DNA of 8,373 nucleotides from Chloroflexota bacterium (GCA_024648655.1 JAGGDZ010000179.1:1-8373); one strand, 5' to 3'; numbered from the stretch's first letter, positions 1 through 6,079 are shown. Program-made: numbers and translations. Notes: generated by a model not told the origin, from the sequence alone.

Positions 1-1
1 A

Positions 2-22
2 TCTGCGCCTAACGGCGCTAGA
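2..22. terminator. Possible hairpin at the window edge, weak terminator candidate
   Basis: A short GC-rich inverted repeat: GCGCC at 5-9 pairs with GGCGC at 14-18 around a four-base TAAC loop. The stem extends by TCT (2-4) pairing with AGA (20-22) if base 19 is bulged out. It lies about 70 bp before the first gene start and could end a transcript entering from the left. There is no clear T-run after it, so it may simply be a chance hairpin. Confidence 0.2.
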
Positions 23-92
23 CTTAATGTTCGCATGCGTGGTAGGATGGCCCCATAGAGTAGTTGAATCATTGGTGAAAGAGGCACGAACA

Positions 93-818
93 ATGACAAG
101 AATTACTCAGTGGATGCAAGTGGTATCCACTCTCAGGCAATTGGGGGGCATCGCTACATTATCGCAATTGAATCGCGCGCTTCTTTCTCCGGGCGGAGAC
201 GCAACTGATTGGAAGACCAAAACTCCGGAAGCGACTATACGCCGCATCGTGCGAAACACGCCTGACCACATCCACCCGTTGAAACCGGGCTTATATTGCC
301 TTCGGGAATTTGCGACGAAGTATGAAGAACAATACAGCCTTTCACAAGAGGGCGACGCTCCGAAAAAAGTAGAGGAACGCAACCACTGGTATTACCAGGG
401 ATTACTGATTGAAATCGGGAAGGCGCGGAATTACAAGACTTATATTCCAGCGCAGGACAAGAACCATACTTTCGGCAACCAGAGACTTGGCGATGTCTGC
501 GATATAACAAGGCTGCCGAATTTCGGCTATCAGAACTTTTTGCGTAGGGCAAGAACTGTGGATGTTATCTGGTTCAACAGACGAAGTATGCCGGAAAAGA
601 TGTTCGAGGTCGAGATGTCCACAGATATGCTGAACTCTTTGACCAAGTTTAACGAACTGCGCGACTTCTATACGCAGCTCAAAATTGTTGCGCCTGCACC
701 GCGTAGGGACCACTTTTCCGACAGAATCGAGATGGACACTTTCCACGAAATTCGCAATCGCGTGAAATTCATGGGCATTGACGAACTAGAGTGTAAATAT
801 GCCCGAGGAAGATGGTGA
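93..818 (+). CDS. Winged-helix plus PD-(D/E)XK-like nuclease candidate
   Basis: Probable 241-residue DNA-acting enzyme. The N-terminal part (about residues 5-72) looks like a winged helix, with TPEATIRRIVR as the recognition-helix region and a closing PLKPGLYCL strand. The C-terminal part resembles the restriction-endonuclease fold: E107 in a helix followed by a YKTYIPAQD strand, then VDVIWF with D157, then FEVEMSTD with E172 and E174. The D...E-x-E arrangement replaces the usual D...E-x-K, a variant I recall from uncharacterised endonuclease-like proteins. The ATG at 93 is chosen because GAGG (81-84) sits 8 bases upstream; an in-frame ATG at 27 has no such leader. The stop overlaps the region in front of the next gene, so the two are probably co-translated. 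Target and biological role (defence or otherwise) cannot be read from the sequence. The fold call is moderately sure; activity is inferred. Confidence 0.7.
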   Translation: MTRITQWMQVVSTLRQLGGIATLSQLNRALLSPGGDATDWKTKTPEATIRRIVRNTPDHIHPLKPGLYCLREFATKYEEQYSLSQEGDAPKKVEERNHWYYQGLLIEIGKARNYKTYIPAQDKNHTFGNQRLGDVCDITRLPNFGYQNFLRRARTVDVIWFNRRSMPEKMFEVEMSTDMLNSLTKFNELRDFYTQLKIVAPAPRRDHFSDRIEMDTFHEIRNRVKFMGIDELECKYARGRW

Positions 819-819
819 A

Positions 820-1041
820 ATGAACTTCTACGGCGATGATACCCGCCCCAAGTACGCCTGTGCCAGATGCGGAAGCAATGAAGTCAGAGGGGAATTTGAT
901 ACATGCCCGGTTTTCAGGGCGGAAGGCGATAGGATCATTTACCTGAGGTCAGAAACCTATCCGGACCTGTCGGCACTTTATTGCAATAATTGCCATGCAG
1001 ACATAGAAATCGAAAACATTGACGCTTTAATAATCGAATAG
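820..1041 (+). CDS. Small zinc-ribbon protein
   Basis: A 73-residue protein with two CxxC knuckles: C14-A-R-C17 near the N-terminus and C55-N-N-C58 near the C-terminus, about 40 residues apart, plus an extra C29. This spacing fits a single zinc ribbon that could bind nucleic acid or a protein partner. No enzyme motif is visible. An in-frame ATG at 799 would add seven residues and overlap the upstream gene by 20 bp, but it lacks a ribosome site. The ATG at 820 has GAGGAAG at 805-811 at good spacing and follows the upstream stop by one base, so it is preferred. The tight coupling suggests it works with the nuclease-like protein before it. The 3' end is only 25 bp from the convergent alpha-E gene. 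Exact function unknown. Confidence 0.7.
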   Translation: MNFYGDDTRPKYACARCGSNEVRGEFDTCPVFRAEGDRIIYLRSETYPDLSALYCNNCHADIEIENIDALIIE

Positions 1042-1066
1042 CTGCCTTCCCGCACATCTGCCACCG

Positions 1067-1609
1067 CTACTGCTGCTGGGCGAAGCGACGGTATATCTCT
1101 TCATCGCTGAGGGCTTCGCGGTCGAACCACTCGTCTTCGATGACCTGCCCCGCGTCCGCTATCTTCGCTATCACCGCCGTCGCCACGTCGATTATCTGCT
1201 GCGGCGTCTCAAATGCCTCCAACGGCAGCAACTCTAGCTCAAGGATTGCCTCCGTCAGGGCGCGCATCAGCTCCACCGGCGCAACCTGCGTCGCCGACAG
1301 TCGTGCTTTGATGAGGCTCTGCAAGATCGACGAACCGGAGTTTCGCAGCAACAATTCCGCCGCCACATCTTCGCGATGCTCTACCGAGACGCCAAGCGAA
1401 CTCGCCAGATCGCACAGGCAGTCCACCAGAGTGTCGCACTCTCCGCCTTCGCGCAGCGCCTGCTTTGCCGCAGTGTCCATGCCGCGCGCTATGCTCTCCG
1501 CCCTCTCCATCCAGCGACCGAGCCAAATGAGGTTGTATGCCCTCGAATCCGTCAGCCAATTATCCTTAGCAACGCTCATAGAACGCGGCTCTGCCATCAT
1601 CTGAATCAA
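1067..1609 (-). CDS. Short alpha-E domain protein (DUF403-like)
   Basis: A 180-residue all-helical protein. Residues 24-50 (AYNLIWLGRWMERAESIARG and onward) match the opening helix of alpha-E proteins, typically written LYWLGRYLERAENTARL. Residues 95-127 resemble the following conserved segment of the family, ARENAR...W..LN. Alpha-E proteins are usually about 300 residues and contain a second similar helical unit; this protein ends before it, and the convergent gene leaves no room for more. Alpha-E has no known catalytic residues. It is known as a partner of the circularly permuted ATP-grasp and transglutaminase genes, both encoded just upstream here. Start: the TTG at 1609 has GGAGG (1617-1621) exactly 7 bases upstream, while the nearest ATG (1600) is 16 bases from it, so TTG is preferred. 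It is separated from the transglutaminase by 222 bp and may also have its own promoter. Confidence 0.75.
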   Translation of the reverse strand: MIQMMAEPRSMSVAKDNWLTDSRAYNLIWLGRWMERAESIARGMDTAAKQALREGGECDTLVDCLCDLASSLGVSVEHREDVAAELLLRNSGSSILQSLIKARLSATQVAPVELMRALTEAILELELLPLEAFETPQQIIDVATAVIAKIADAGQVIEDEWFDREALSDEEIYRRFAQQQ

Positions 1610-1665
1610 CTTTCAGCCTCCGAAGCTATCTCTCCTGTGGGAGTGGAATTCGCTATGCGTCCCTT

Positions 1666-1703
1666 GTCCTAGCCTTCCATCATCGTCCTAGCCTTCCCTC
1701 ATC
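1666..1703. repeat. Tandem duplication of a 19-bp unit
   Basis: Two head-to-tail 19-bp copies, 1666-1684 and 1685-1703, both beginning GTCCTAGCCTTCC. They differ at one base (A versus C at unit position 14). They lie in the leader of the alpha-E gene, downstream of the possible promoter at 1744-1770, so they would be transcribed into its 5' untranslated region. No protein or RNA structure is evident in them. They may be a simple replication-slippage duplication or a pair of binding sites. Confidence 0.75.
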
Positions 1704-1743
1704 AAGGGATAAGGGGCAAAAAGAACGCTATCTCAATTCTACG

Positions 1744-1770
1744 CTTATACACGCGAGAATATGTTATCAA
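1744..1770 (-). promoter_or_regulatory. Possible sigma-70 promoter for the alpha-E gene
   Basis: Reading the minus strand, TTGATA (1765-1770) is followed after 15 bp by TATAAG (1744-1749). Both hexamers are reasonable matches, but the spacing is two bases shorter than ideal. The 222-bp gap between transglutaminase and alpha-E is AT-rich at this point, unlike the flanking genes, which supports a control function. The predicted leader to the TTG start would be about 130 bases and include the 19-bp tandem repeat. Confidence 0.25.
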
Positions 1771-1797
1771 AGTGTTAACTTTTGCAGCGTTTATTTT

Positions 1798-1812
1798 ATC
1801 ATGTTTCATGAT
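1798..1812. repeat. Small inverted repeat after the transglutaminase gene
   Basis: ATCATG (1798-1803) and CATGAT (1807-1812) form a 6-bp perfect dyad around TTT. It lies 20 bp past the transglutaminase stop on the minus strand. In that direction it is followed by AAAATAAA rather than a T-run, so it is not a typical intrinsic terminator. It could be a protein-binding site or chance. Confidence 0.3.
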
Positions 1813-1831
1813 GTACTCGCCGTCAGGTGGA

Positions 1832-2740
1832 CTACGCAGACTTGGCGCTCTCTATGAGGCTCATCGCGTCGTCGAAAGACACGCCATTTTCTGACGGAGC
1901 CACCTGCGCTACGACCACGTCCAGCCAGCCTGTGCCCTTGGAGACGAACGACCCCTCGACGGGCGACGCCTGCGTGTAGTCGCGCCCCACGGCGAACTTC
2001 ACGAGGTCCGCGCCCCTGACTATGAACTGCCCGCGCGTGGGGTCGGACGGCAGCCAGCCCTGCTCGGGGTGCAGGAACTCCAGCCACGCATGCGTCTCGC
2101 CGACCTGCCCGCTCATCAAGCCGCTCACATACCGCGCAGGGATGCCGAGCGCGCGCAGCATCCCCATCGAGAGGTGCGTCATGTCCTGGCACACGCCCTG
2201 TCGAGTATCCAGCACCTGCTCGGCTGTCGTGGCGACCGTCGTGCTTCCCTGTATGTATGCGATGTTCCCATAGACCCACCCAACTATGATGTCCACCGCT
2301 TCCAGCAGTCCGACGGAGCCGCCCGCAATCTCTCGCGCGGCGTCCTCCACCATTTCAGGGTGCACCATAGGCGTCGGCGACAAGAACTCGTCGGCACTTG
2401 CATCGTACCGGAGCGCATCCATGTGCACCTCTTCGATGGCAGAGGGTGGGCTGCCCAAACGCACACTGCCCACGGCGAGAATCGTCAACTCCGTGTGCGG
2501 CGATGTGAGGCGAACGCGATGGGTCGGATTGCCTAGCCTGTCCTTGTACTCTACGGGGCGAGTTGCAGGGACGGTTATGACGGCAGAAGTTACAGGCGTC
2601 TGGTATGCGTCCACGCATGCCGAGACGCGAAGAAAGTTATCGTTGAGGATGACGGTATCGGTATAAGTGTAGCGGGCGCCGTAGGTGTAGCCGATGAGCG
2701 CGCCCGCATCTCCTACCGAACCACCCAGGTCGGCTTGCAT
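1832..2740 (-). CDS. Transglutaminase-like cysteine peptidase-fold protein
   Basis: A 302-residue transglutaminase-superfamily protein. The core is at about residues 145-240: RQGVCQDMTHL carries the catalytic Cys (C184) at the head of a helix, GETHAWLEFL carries His (H217), and WLPSDPTRG carries Asp (D233). The triad is therefore complete. The preceding 140 residues match the beta-rich N-terminal region found in bacterial stand-alone transglutaminases; no signal peptide is seen, so it is probably cytoplasmic. Such proteins can hydrolyse or transfer amide bonds, and in this association a role in peptide or isopeptide processing has been predicted. The ATG at 2740 lies inside the ATP-grasp gene (28-bp overlap), suggesting translational coupling. 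The ribosome site (GGGTGG) is weak, and the exact N-terminus is the least certain part, as the conserved fold only begins around residue 18. No in-frame alternative ATG follows nearby. Confidence 0.87.
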   Translation of the reverse strand: MQADLGGSVGDAGALIGYTYGARYTYTDTVILNDNFLRVSACVDAYQTPVTSAVITVPATRPVEYKDRLGNPTHRVRLTSPHTELTILAVGSVRLGSPPSAIEEVHMDALRYDASADEFLSPTPMVHPEMVEDAAREIAGGSVGLLEAVDIIVGWVYGNIAYIQGSTTVATTAEQVLDTRQGVCQDMTHLSMGMLRALGIPARYVSGLMSGQVGETHAWLEFLHPEQGWLPSDPTRGQFIVRGADLVKFAVGRDYTQASPVEGSFVSKGTGWLDVVVAQVAPSENGVSFDDAMSLIESAKSA

Positions 2741-4092
2741 AGGCCACCCGAAGAGTTATTCGTGACGCGGTTGCCCGCCCGCGATACCCTCGTCAGGCCG
2801 CCCGGGAACGCTGTGGCTTCGCCGCGTCCATTCTGCACCGCATACACGCGCAAATCTATGTACCGATTGTCGTACTCGCCTGCTTCTTCGTCGAAGATTA
2901 CATGCTGCGCAAACTCTATCGTCTCCTGCGCTATCATCGCGCGCGGGTTCTCGATTATCTGCCGCGCGAGCTGAGCGCGGTAGTTGCCCGCAAGGTCCGG
3001 CATGATGAACACACCAAGACCGCCGTACCCCTGCCGCGTTTTCAGCACCATCTTGTCTAGGTTATCCAGCACATAGGCGCGGCTTGCCGGGTCGTCCAGA
3101 TCATAGCTCACTCCCTGGTGCAGAATCGGCTCTTCGTCTAGGTAGTGTCGAATCATGTCAGGCACCCACAGGAACGCCAGCTTGTCGTCCGCGACGCTGG
3201 TGCCCATGCCGTTGACCAGCACCACCTTGTCGTTCAAGTATGCGTCCGTTAGCCCGGGCACGAAAATCTCCAGGTCCTCGACTCGGCGGTAGATGAGATC
3301 AACATGCACATCGCCGTCTATCGTCTTCATGCGTACATCGCCTTCGTATCCGATGTACAGGTCGCTACCCTCCACAAGCGGGATGCCCAGCAATTCAGAC
3401 AGGTAGCGATGCTCGAAGAAAGCGGAGCCGAACTTGCTGTCCGTGAGCAGGACGCAGGTCGGCTCGGGGTTGTCGCACAGGGATGTGAACAGATCGAGAT
3501 AAGTGTCTCGAATTTCATAAGGCACGATGTCGTAGCCTTCGCTCAGTTCGGGGAACAGCTGCTGCGCGATTTCCAGCGACTTTAACTGATAGGTTATGCC
3601 GGACGGAATCCGCAGGTTGTCTTCCAGCACCACGTATCGCCCGTCGCGCTGCTGCACAAGGTCGATGCCGTAGATATGCACGAAGACATCCTTAGCCGGG
3701 CGAAATCCCTGGAACTCAGGATAGAAGTACTGGCAGGAATAGACCACATCGTCCGGCACCACTTGCTGCTGTCCCGCGTACAGGTCGAGCAGGAACAAGT
3801 TCAGCGCCTTCAACCGCTGCTCGACTCCCGCCTTAATGACCTGCCACTCGTCGATGTCGATGATGCGCGGAATCCAGTCCGTGGGCACGGGGCGGAACTC
3901 CTTGGGGTCGAGCGCGAACGAGAAGGCGTCCAGCTCAACCTCGCGCTTAGCGTGTCGCCAGCGTTCCGCCATCCCCTCTTCGCCCAGCCCGTCGAGCGAC
4001 GCCATCAGGTCTTCGTAGATAGGCTGAATCTCTCCGGCGTCGGTGCGGTATTCGCTGACCGCCGCTTCGTCATGTCCGGGCAAGTGTGCCAT
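2713..4092 (-). CDS. Circularly permuted ATP-grasp ligase (type 2)
   Basis: A 459-residue enzyme close to the usual length of this family. Conserved blocks in order: YVVLEDNLRIPSG (153-165), HVDLIYRRVED (263-273), GTSVADDK (297-304), VLKTRQGYGGLGV (349-361, the nucleotide-binding Gly-rich loop with K351), AMIAQE (385-390), DLRVYAV (413-419), FPGGLTRVSRAG (429-440) and NNSSGGLCKPTWV (445-457). Together these are diagnostic of the permuted ATP-grasp proteins paired with alpha-E and transglutaminase genes. The family is predicted to form an amide or peptide bond through an acyl-phosphate; the true substrate is unknown. A Thr (T352) follows K351 where I would expect Pro. The start is well supported: GGAGG (4098-4102) lies 5 bases before the ATG. 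It is the first gene of the unit, and its stop lies inside the transglutaminase reading frame. Confidence 0.93.
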   Translation of the reverse strand: MAHLPGHDEAAVSEYRTDAGEIQPIYEDLMASLDGLGEEGMAERWRHAKREVELDAFSFALDPKEFRPVPTDWIPRIIDIDEWQVIKAGVEQRLKALNLFLLDLYAGQQQVVPDDVVYSCQYFYPEFQGFRPAKDVFVHIYGIDLVQQRDGRYVVLEDNLRIPSGITYQLKSLEIAQQLFPELSEGYDIVPYEIRDTYLDLFTSLCDNPEPTCVLLTDSKFGSAFFEHRYLSELLGIPLVEGSDLYIGYEGDVRMKTIDGDVHVDLIYRRVEDLEIFVPGLTDAYLNDKVVLVNGMGTSVADDKLAFLWVPDMIRHYLDEEPILHQGVSYDLDDPASRAYVLDNLDKMVLKTRQGYGGLGVFIMPDLAGNYRAQLARQIIENPRAMIAQETIEFAQHVIFDEEAGEYDNRYIDLRVYAVQNGRGEATAFPGGLTRVSRAGNRVTNNSSGGLCKPTWVVR

Positions 4093-4189
4093 TTCTGCCT
4101 CCGGTTGGGCGCGTGCGCTGCCATATTAACAGAATCCGAAAGACGGCTTGTTTCACCCGCCTAACATTCAGATTTATGATACACCAGAA

Positions 4190-4219
4190 ATGTTACATCT
4201 ATGTATCCTATTAGGTCAA
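4190..4219 (-). promoter_or_regulatory. Candidate sigma-70 promoter for the ATP-grasp unit
   Basis: On the minus strand TTGACC (4214-4219) and TAACAT (4190-4195) are separated by 18 bp, within the 143-bp AT-rich gap between the RDD gene and the ATP-grasp start. The -35 box matches 5 of 6 consensus bases and the -10 box 4 of 6. A leader of about 95 bases would precede the ATG. Transcription reading in from the RDD gene is an alternative. Confidence 0.3.
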
Positions 4220-4235
4220 TATGGTGCCTGCGCGC

Positions 4236-4583
4236 TCAGCCGGCGATCTTGTCCACGCGAGTCTGTGCAATTAAGTCATGGATTGTGCGACGGTCTTTCC
4301 TGAAGACAAATAGCGTATCGATCGGCCAGTAGATTATCGTCGATATAAGAATGATGTGGGCGATCACTCGGAGCATAATGATGCGCCAGCCACCGGGGTG
4401 CTCTCCGGTTTCGGCGTCGACTATGCGTATCTTCACTATCATCTTGCCAATCGTCTGACCGCGTGTTGCCATCAATACCACCTGAACGATGGCTATGGCA
4501 ATGTGTACCACAGATGACAGAGCTGAGCCGACCAGAGCAAGGACGTCAAAGTTATACGCCACACCAGTTATACGCCACACCAA
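4236..4583 (-). CDS. RDD-family membrane protein, C-terminal part of a frameshifted gene
   Basis: This frame encodes 115 residues and carries the second half of an RDD-family protein. Residues 14-39 form a hydrophobic membrane helix, then RGQTIGKMIVKIRIVDAETG (41-60) is the conserved G-x-T-x-GK loop. Next come another hydrophobic helix (about 69-92) with D89, and RKDRRTIHDLIAQT (95-108), the typical C-terminal signature. RDD proteins are small inner-membrane proteins of largely unknown role, some proposed as transporters. The first transmembrane helix with its Arg and Asp is missing from this frame but is encoded just upstream in another frame (4568-4711). The only available starts, TTG at 4583 or GTG at 4580, have no ribosome site. 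I therefore read it as the downstream portion of a broken gene rather than an independent one. Confidence 0.65.
   Translation of the reverse strand: MVWRITGVAYNFDVLALVGSALSSVVHIAIAIVQVVLMATRGQTIGKMIVKIRIVDAETGEHPGGWRIIMLRVIAHIILISTIIYWPIDTLFVFRKDRRTIHDLIAQTRVDKIAG
4551..4582. repeat. Exact 16-bp tandem duplication inside the RDD gene
   Basis: Two identical 16-bp copies, GTTATACGCCACACCA, at 4551-4566 and 4567-4582, with no mismatch. The unit length is not a multiple of three, and the repeat sits precisely where the two halves of the RDD reading frame go out of register. The stop of the upstream half (TAA, 4568-4570) is inside the repeat. The perfect identity suggests a recent event. Confidence 0.9.
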
Positions 4584-4711
4584 ATGATGAAACCAACAAG
4601 TACAGGAATGAAATCAATGATAAAAGCCACCAGTCGTATCCACGGACTCGCCAGTTTGCTCACTGGCATACCATCGGTCATTACGCCAGATTCATTAGGC
4701 TGATACGCCAT
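4568..4711 (-). pseudogene. RDD-family membrane protein, N-terminal fragment (47 codons)
   Basis: A 47-residue frame from the ATG at 4711 to the TAA at 4568. Residues 22-43 (SPWIRLVAFIIDFIPVLVGF and two more) are the classic first membrane helix of RDD proteins, with R26 and D33 correctly placed. AGAAGG lies about 8 bases before the ATG and a strong -35 box further up, so this is the original gene start. The remainder of the protein continues in the -1 frame at 4583. A single extra T in the TTT run at 4583-4585 would fuse both parts into one 158-residue protein. Other repairs are possible: removing both 16-bp copies gives about 147 residues. Either the gene is broken, or the assembly lost a base at the homopolymer or miscounted the repeat. 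Confidence 0.75.
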
Positions 4712-4756
4712 CGCTGTTCCCTTCTTTCTTTGGGGAATCCTGACAACATGGCAAGC

Positions 4757-4785
4757 AGACTATGTGTTGGACTAGCATGTGTCAA
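4757..4785 (-). promoter_or_regulatory. Candidate sigma-70 promoter for the RDD gene
   Basis: On the minus strand a perfect -35 box TTGACA (4780-4785) is followed after 17 bp by TAGTCT (4757-4762), a poor 3-of-6 match to the -10 consensus. It lies in the 106-bp gap between the Fic stop and the RDD ATG and would give a leader of about 40 bases. It suggests the RDD gene was built to be transcribed separately from fic. Confidence 0.4.
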
Positions 4786-4817
4786 TATATGATACGATCG
4801 CAGGAGTGGCATTCCAG

Positions 4818-5981
4818 CTACATTTCAGTTCCCTCGCTTAAGATGTCGAGATAGTCGCCGTAGGCAAACAACCTATTGCGTCCCCGCCCTGTTATCTCCT
4901 GCGCTATCCCTAGCTCGGTCAGCACTCCCATCCCTGAAGATGCGCCGGGGAATGCTAATCCGGTATGCTCGCGTACATCGGAAAGGGACATAATCGGGCG
5001 TGCCATCAATGCTTCGTGTACGCGCAATGCTGAACTCGCGCGTCGTCTGCCGAACTGCGCTATGCTGCTTCTGTCCGTATCAAACATATTTGATAATCGT
5101 CTTTGCGTGGTAACTGCCCCCTCAGCCGTCTCACGCACACCTTCGAAAAAGAAGGCAAGCCATTCTTCCCAATCTCCTGTGAGCCGCACATGTTGAAGCA
5201 GATCATAGTATGTTCCGCGATTCTGCTTTAGATATAAGCTCAGATACAATATCGGCTGACTCAAGATTCCCGCCTGACAGAGCAGGAAGGTAATCAGTAG
5301 GCGACCGGCTCGGCCGTTGCCATCAAGAAAGGGGTGAATCGTCTCAAACTGCACATGTGCCAGTCCGACGCGCGCCAGCATGGGCAGTCCGTCGTCTCTG
5401 CTATGACAGAATCGTTCGAGCGCGCCCATGCAGTTATCCACCTCTGTATGCGGTGGAGGCACGAATACGGCATTCCCGGGTCGTGTGCCGCCAATCCAGT
5501 TCTGCGACTTGCGAAACTCACCGGGAGATCTGTCGCTGCCGCGTCCTTCCGATAGAAGAACAGCGTGAATCTCCCGGATAAGCCTATTGGAAAACGGAAA
5601 GCCTCCGCGCAGCCTGGACAGCCCATGCTCCAGAGCCATCACATAGTTGGATACTTCCACTACATCCTCGATTGGCGCTCCACGCGCTCGCTCAACCTCA
5701 AATCTCATGAGGTCGGAAAGCGACGACTGGGTACCTTCTATCTGCGAAGATAGCACTGCTTCCTTGCGGATGTAGCTGTATATAAACAGAGTAGCGTCCG
5801 GCAGCAACAGTGAGATGCTATCCAAGCGTCCCAAAGCCAATAGAGCAGCTTCGAGCGATTGTTGGATCCCTCCTGTCAAATTCACTGGCGGCTCCGGAGG
5901 TAGCGGCGCAGGAATGAACGCCCGCACCTGTTCACCGCTATAATTGGTTACCTGATATCTGCCCACTTCTCTCCGGAGCAT
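4818..5981 (-). CDS. fic: Fic-family protein adenylyltransferase, class II, with C-terminal winged helix
   Basis: A 387-residue Fic/DOC enzyme that transfers AMP (or a related nucleotide group) from ATP to hydroxyl side chains of target proteins. The catalytic loop HPFLDGNGRAGR is complete at 216-227, with H216 as the general base. The substrate-binding flap GNAVFVPPP is at 169-177. The N-terminal helix holds the autoinhibitory motif S78-x-x-x-E82-G83 (SSQIEG), placing it in class II, which is switched off in cis and needs no separate antitoxin. Residues 317-378 form a winged helix ending GRGRNRLFAYGDYLDIL, usual in this subfamily and possibly DNA binding. No signal peptide; cytoplasmic. The ATG at 5981 begins right before the family N-terminal region, although a good ribosome site is not obvious (GGGAG lies about 13 bases upstream). 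It is divergent from the VWA gene across a region with two dyads. The protein's targets are unknown. Confidence 0.93.
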   Translation of the reverse strand: MLRREVGRYQVTNYSGEQVRAFIPAPLPPEPPVNLTGGIQQSLEAALLALGRLDSISLLLPDATLFIYSYIRKEAVLSSQIEGTQSSLSDLMRFEVERARGAPIEDVVEVSNYVMALEHGLSRLRGGFPFSNRLIREIHAVLLSEGRGSDRSPGEFRKSQNWIGGTRPGNAVFVPPPHTEVDNCMGALERFCHSRDDGLPMLARVGLAHVQFETIHPFLDGNGRAGRLLITFLLCQAGILSQPILYLSLYLKQNRGTYYDLLQHVRLTGDWEEWLAFFFEGVRETAEGAVTTQRRLSNMFDTDRSSIAQFGRRRASSALRVHEALMARPIMSLSDVREHTGLAFPGASSGMGVLTELGIAQEITGRGRNRLFAYGDYLDILSEGTEM

Positions 5982-6030
5982 GAGTCAAGATAGTCTCCCT
6001 TATTCATCAAACCTAAATAAGCAGTCACAC

Positions 6031-6059
6031 TATTAAGATTTTTGCCTTAAATCTTAATA
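6031..6059. promoter_or_regulatory. Perfect 11-bp inverted repeat, probable operator of fic
   Basis: TATTAAGATTT (6031-6041) and AAATCTTAATA (6049-6059) are perfect inverted copies around a 7-base spacer. The dyad covers the predicted fic -10 box (6051-6056) and start point, as expected for a repressor site. As a transcript it would form an 11-bp, very AT-rich stem, weak as a terminator. The Fic protein's own winged helix is a plausible binder, but this is inference. Confidence 0.6.
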
Positions 6060-6079
6060 ACCTAGGCAGAGATAATCAA
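6051..6079 (-). promoter_or_regulatory. Candidate sigma-70 promoter for fic
   Basis: On the minus strand TTGATT (6074-6079) and TAAGAT (6051-6056) are separated by exactly 17 bp, each matching 4 of 6 consensus bases. The -10 box is inside the right arm of the 11-bp inverted repeat and the -35 box overlaps the neighbouring imperfect dyad. A leader of about 60 bases would precede the ATG at 5981. Confidence 0.4.

Noticed and set aside
1666..1703. CRISPR-like repeats
   Set aside because: The two copies are directly adjacent with no spacer, and there are only two of them; no cas genes are present.
1798..1812. Intrinsic terminator for the transglutaminase gene
   Set aside because: The dyad is short and AT-rich and is followed by A-rich, not T-rich, sequence in the direction of transcription.
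1806..2279. 157-codon minus-strand frame overlapping the transglutaminase gene
   Set aside because: Alternate-frame shadow on the same strand, Gly/Arg/Ala-rich with no motif, while the other frame holds the full catalytic triad.
2069..2536. 155-codon plus-strand open frame opposite the transglutaminase gene
   Set aside because: Antisense to the catalytic core of a recognised protein; Arg/His-rich and without domains.
3676..4164. 162-codon plus-strand open frame opposite the ATP-grasp gene
   Set aside because: It is the reverse shadow of a gene whose conserved motifs are unmistakable; composition looks antisense and there is no ribosome site.
4463..4792. 109-codon plus-strand frame across the RDD region
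   Set aside because: Antisense to both RDD fragments; the encoded sequence has no recognisable domain and no ribosome site.
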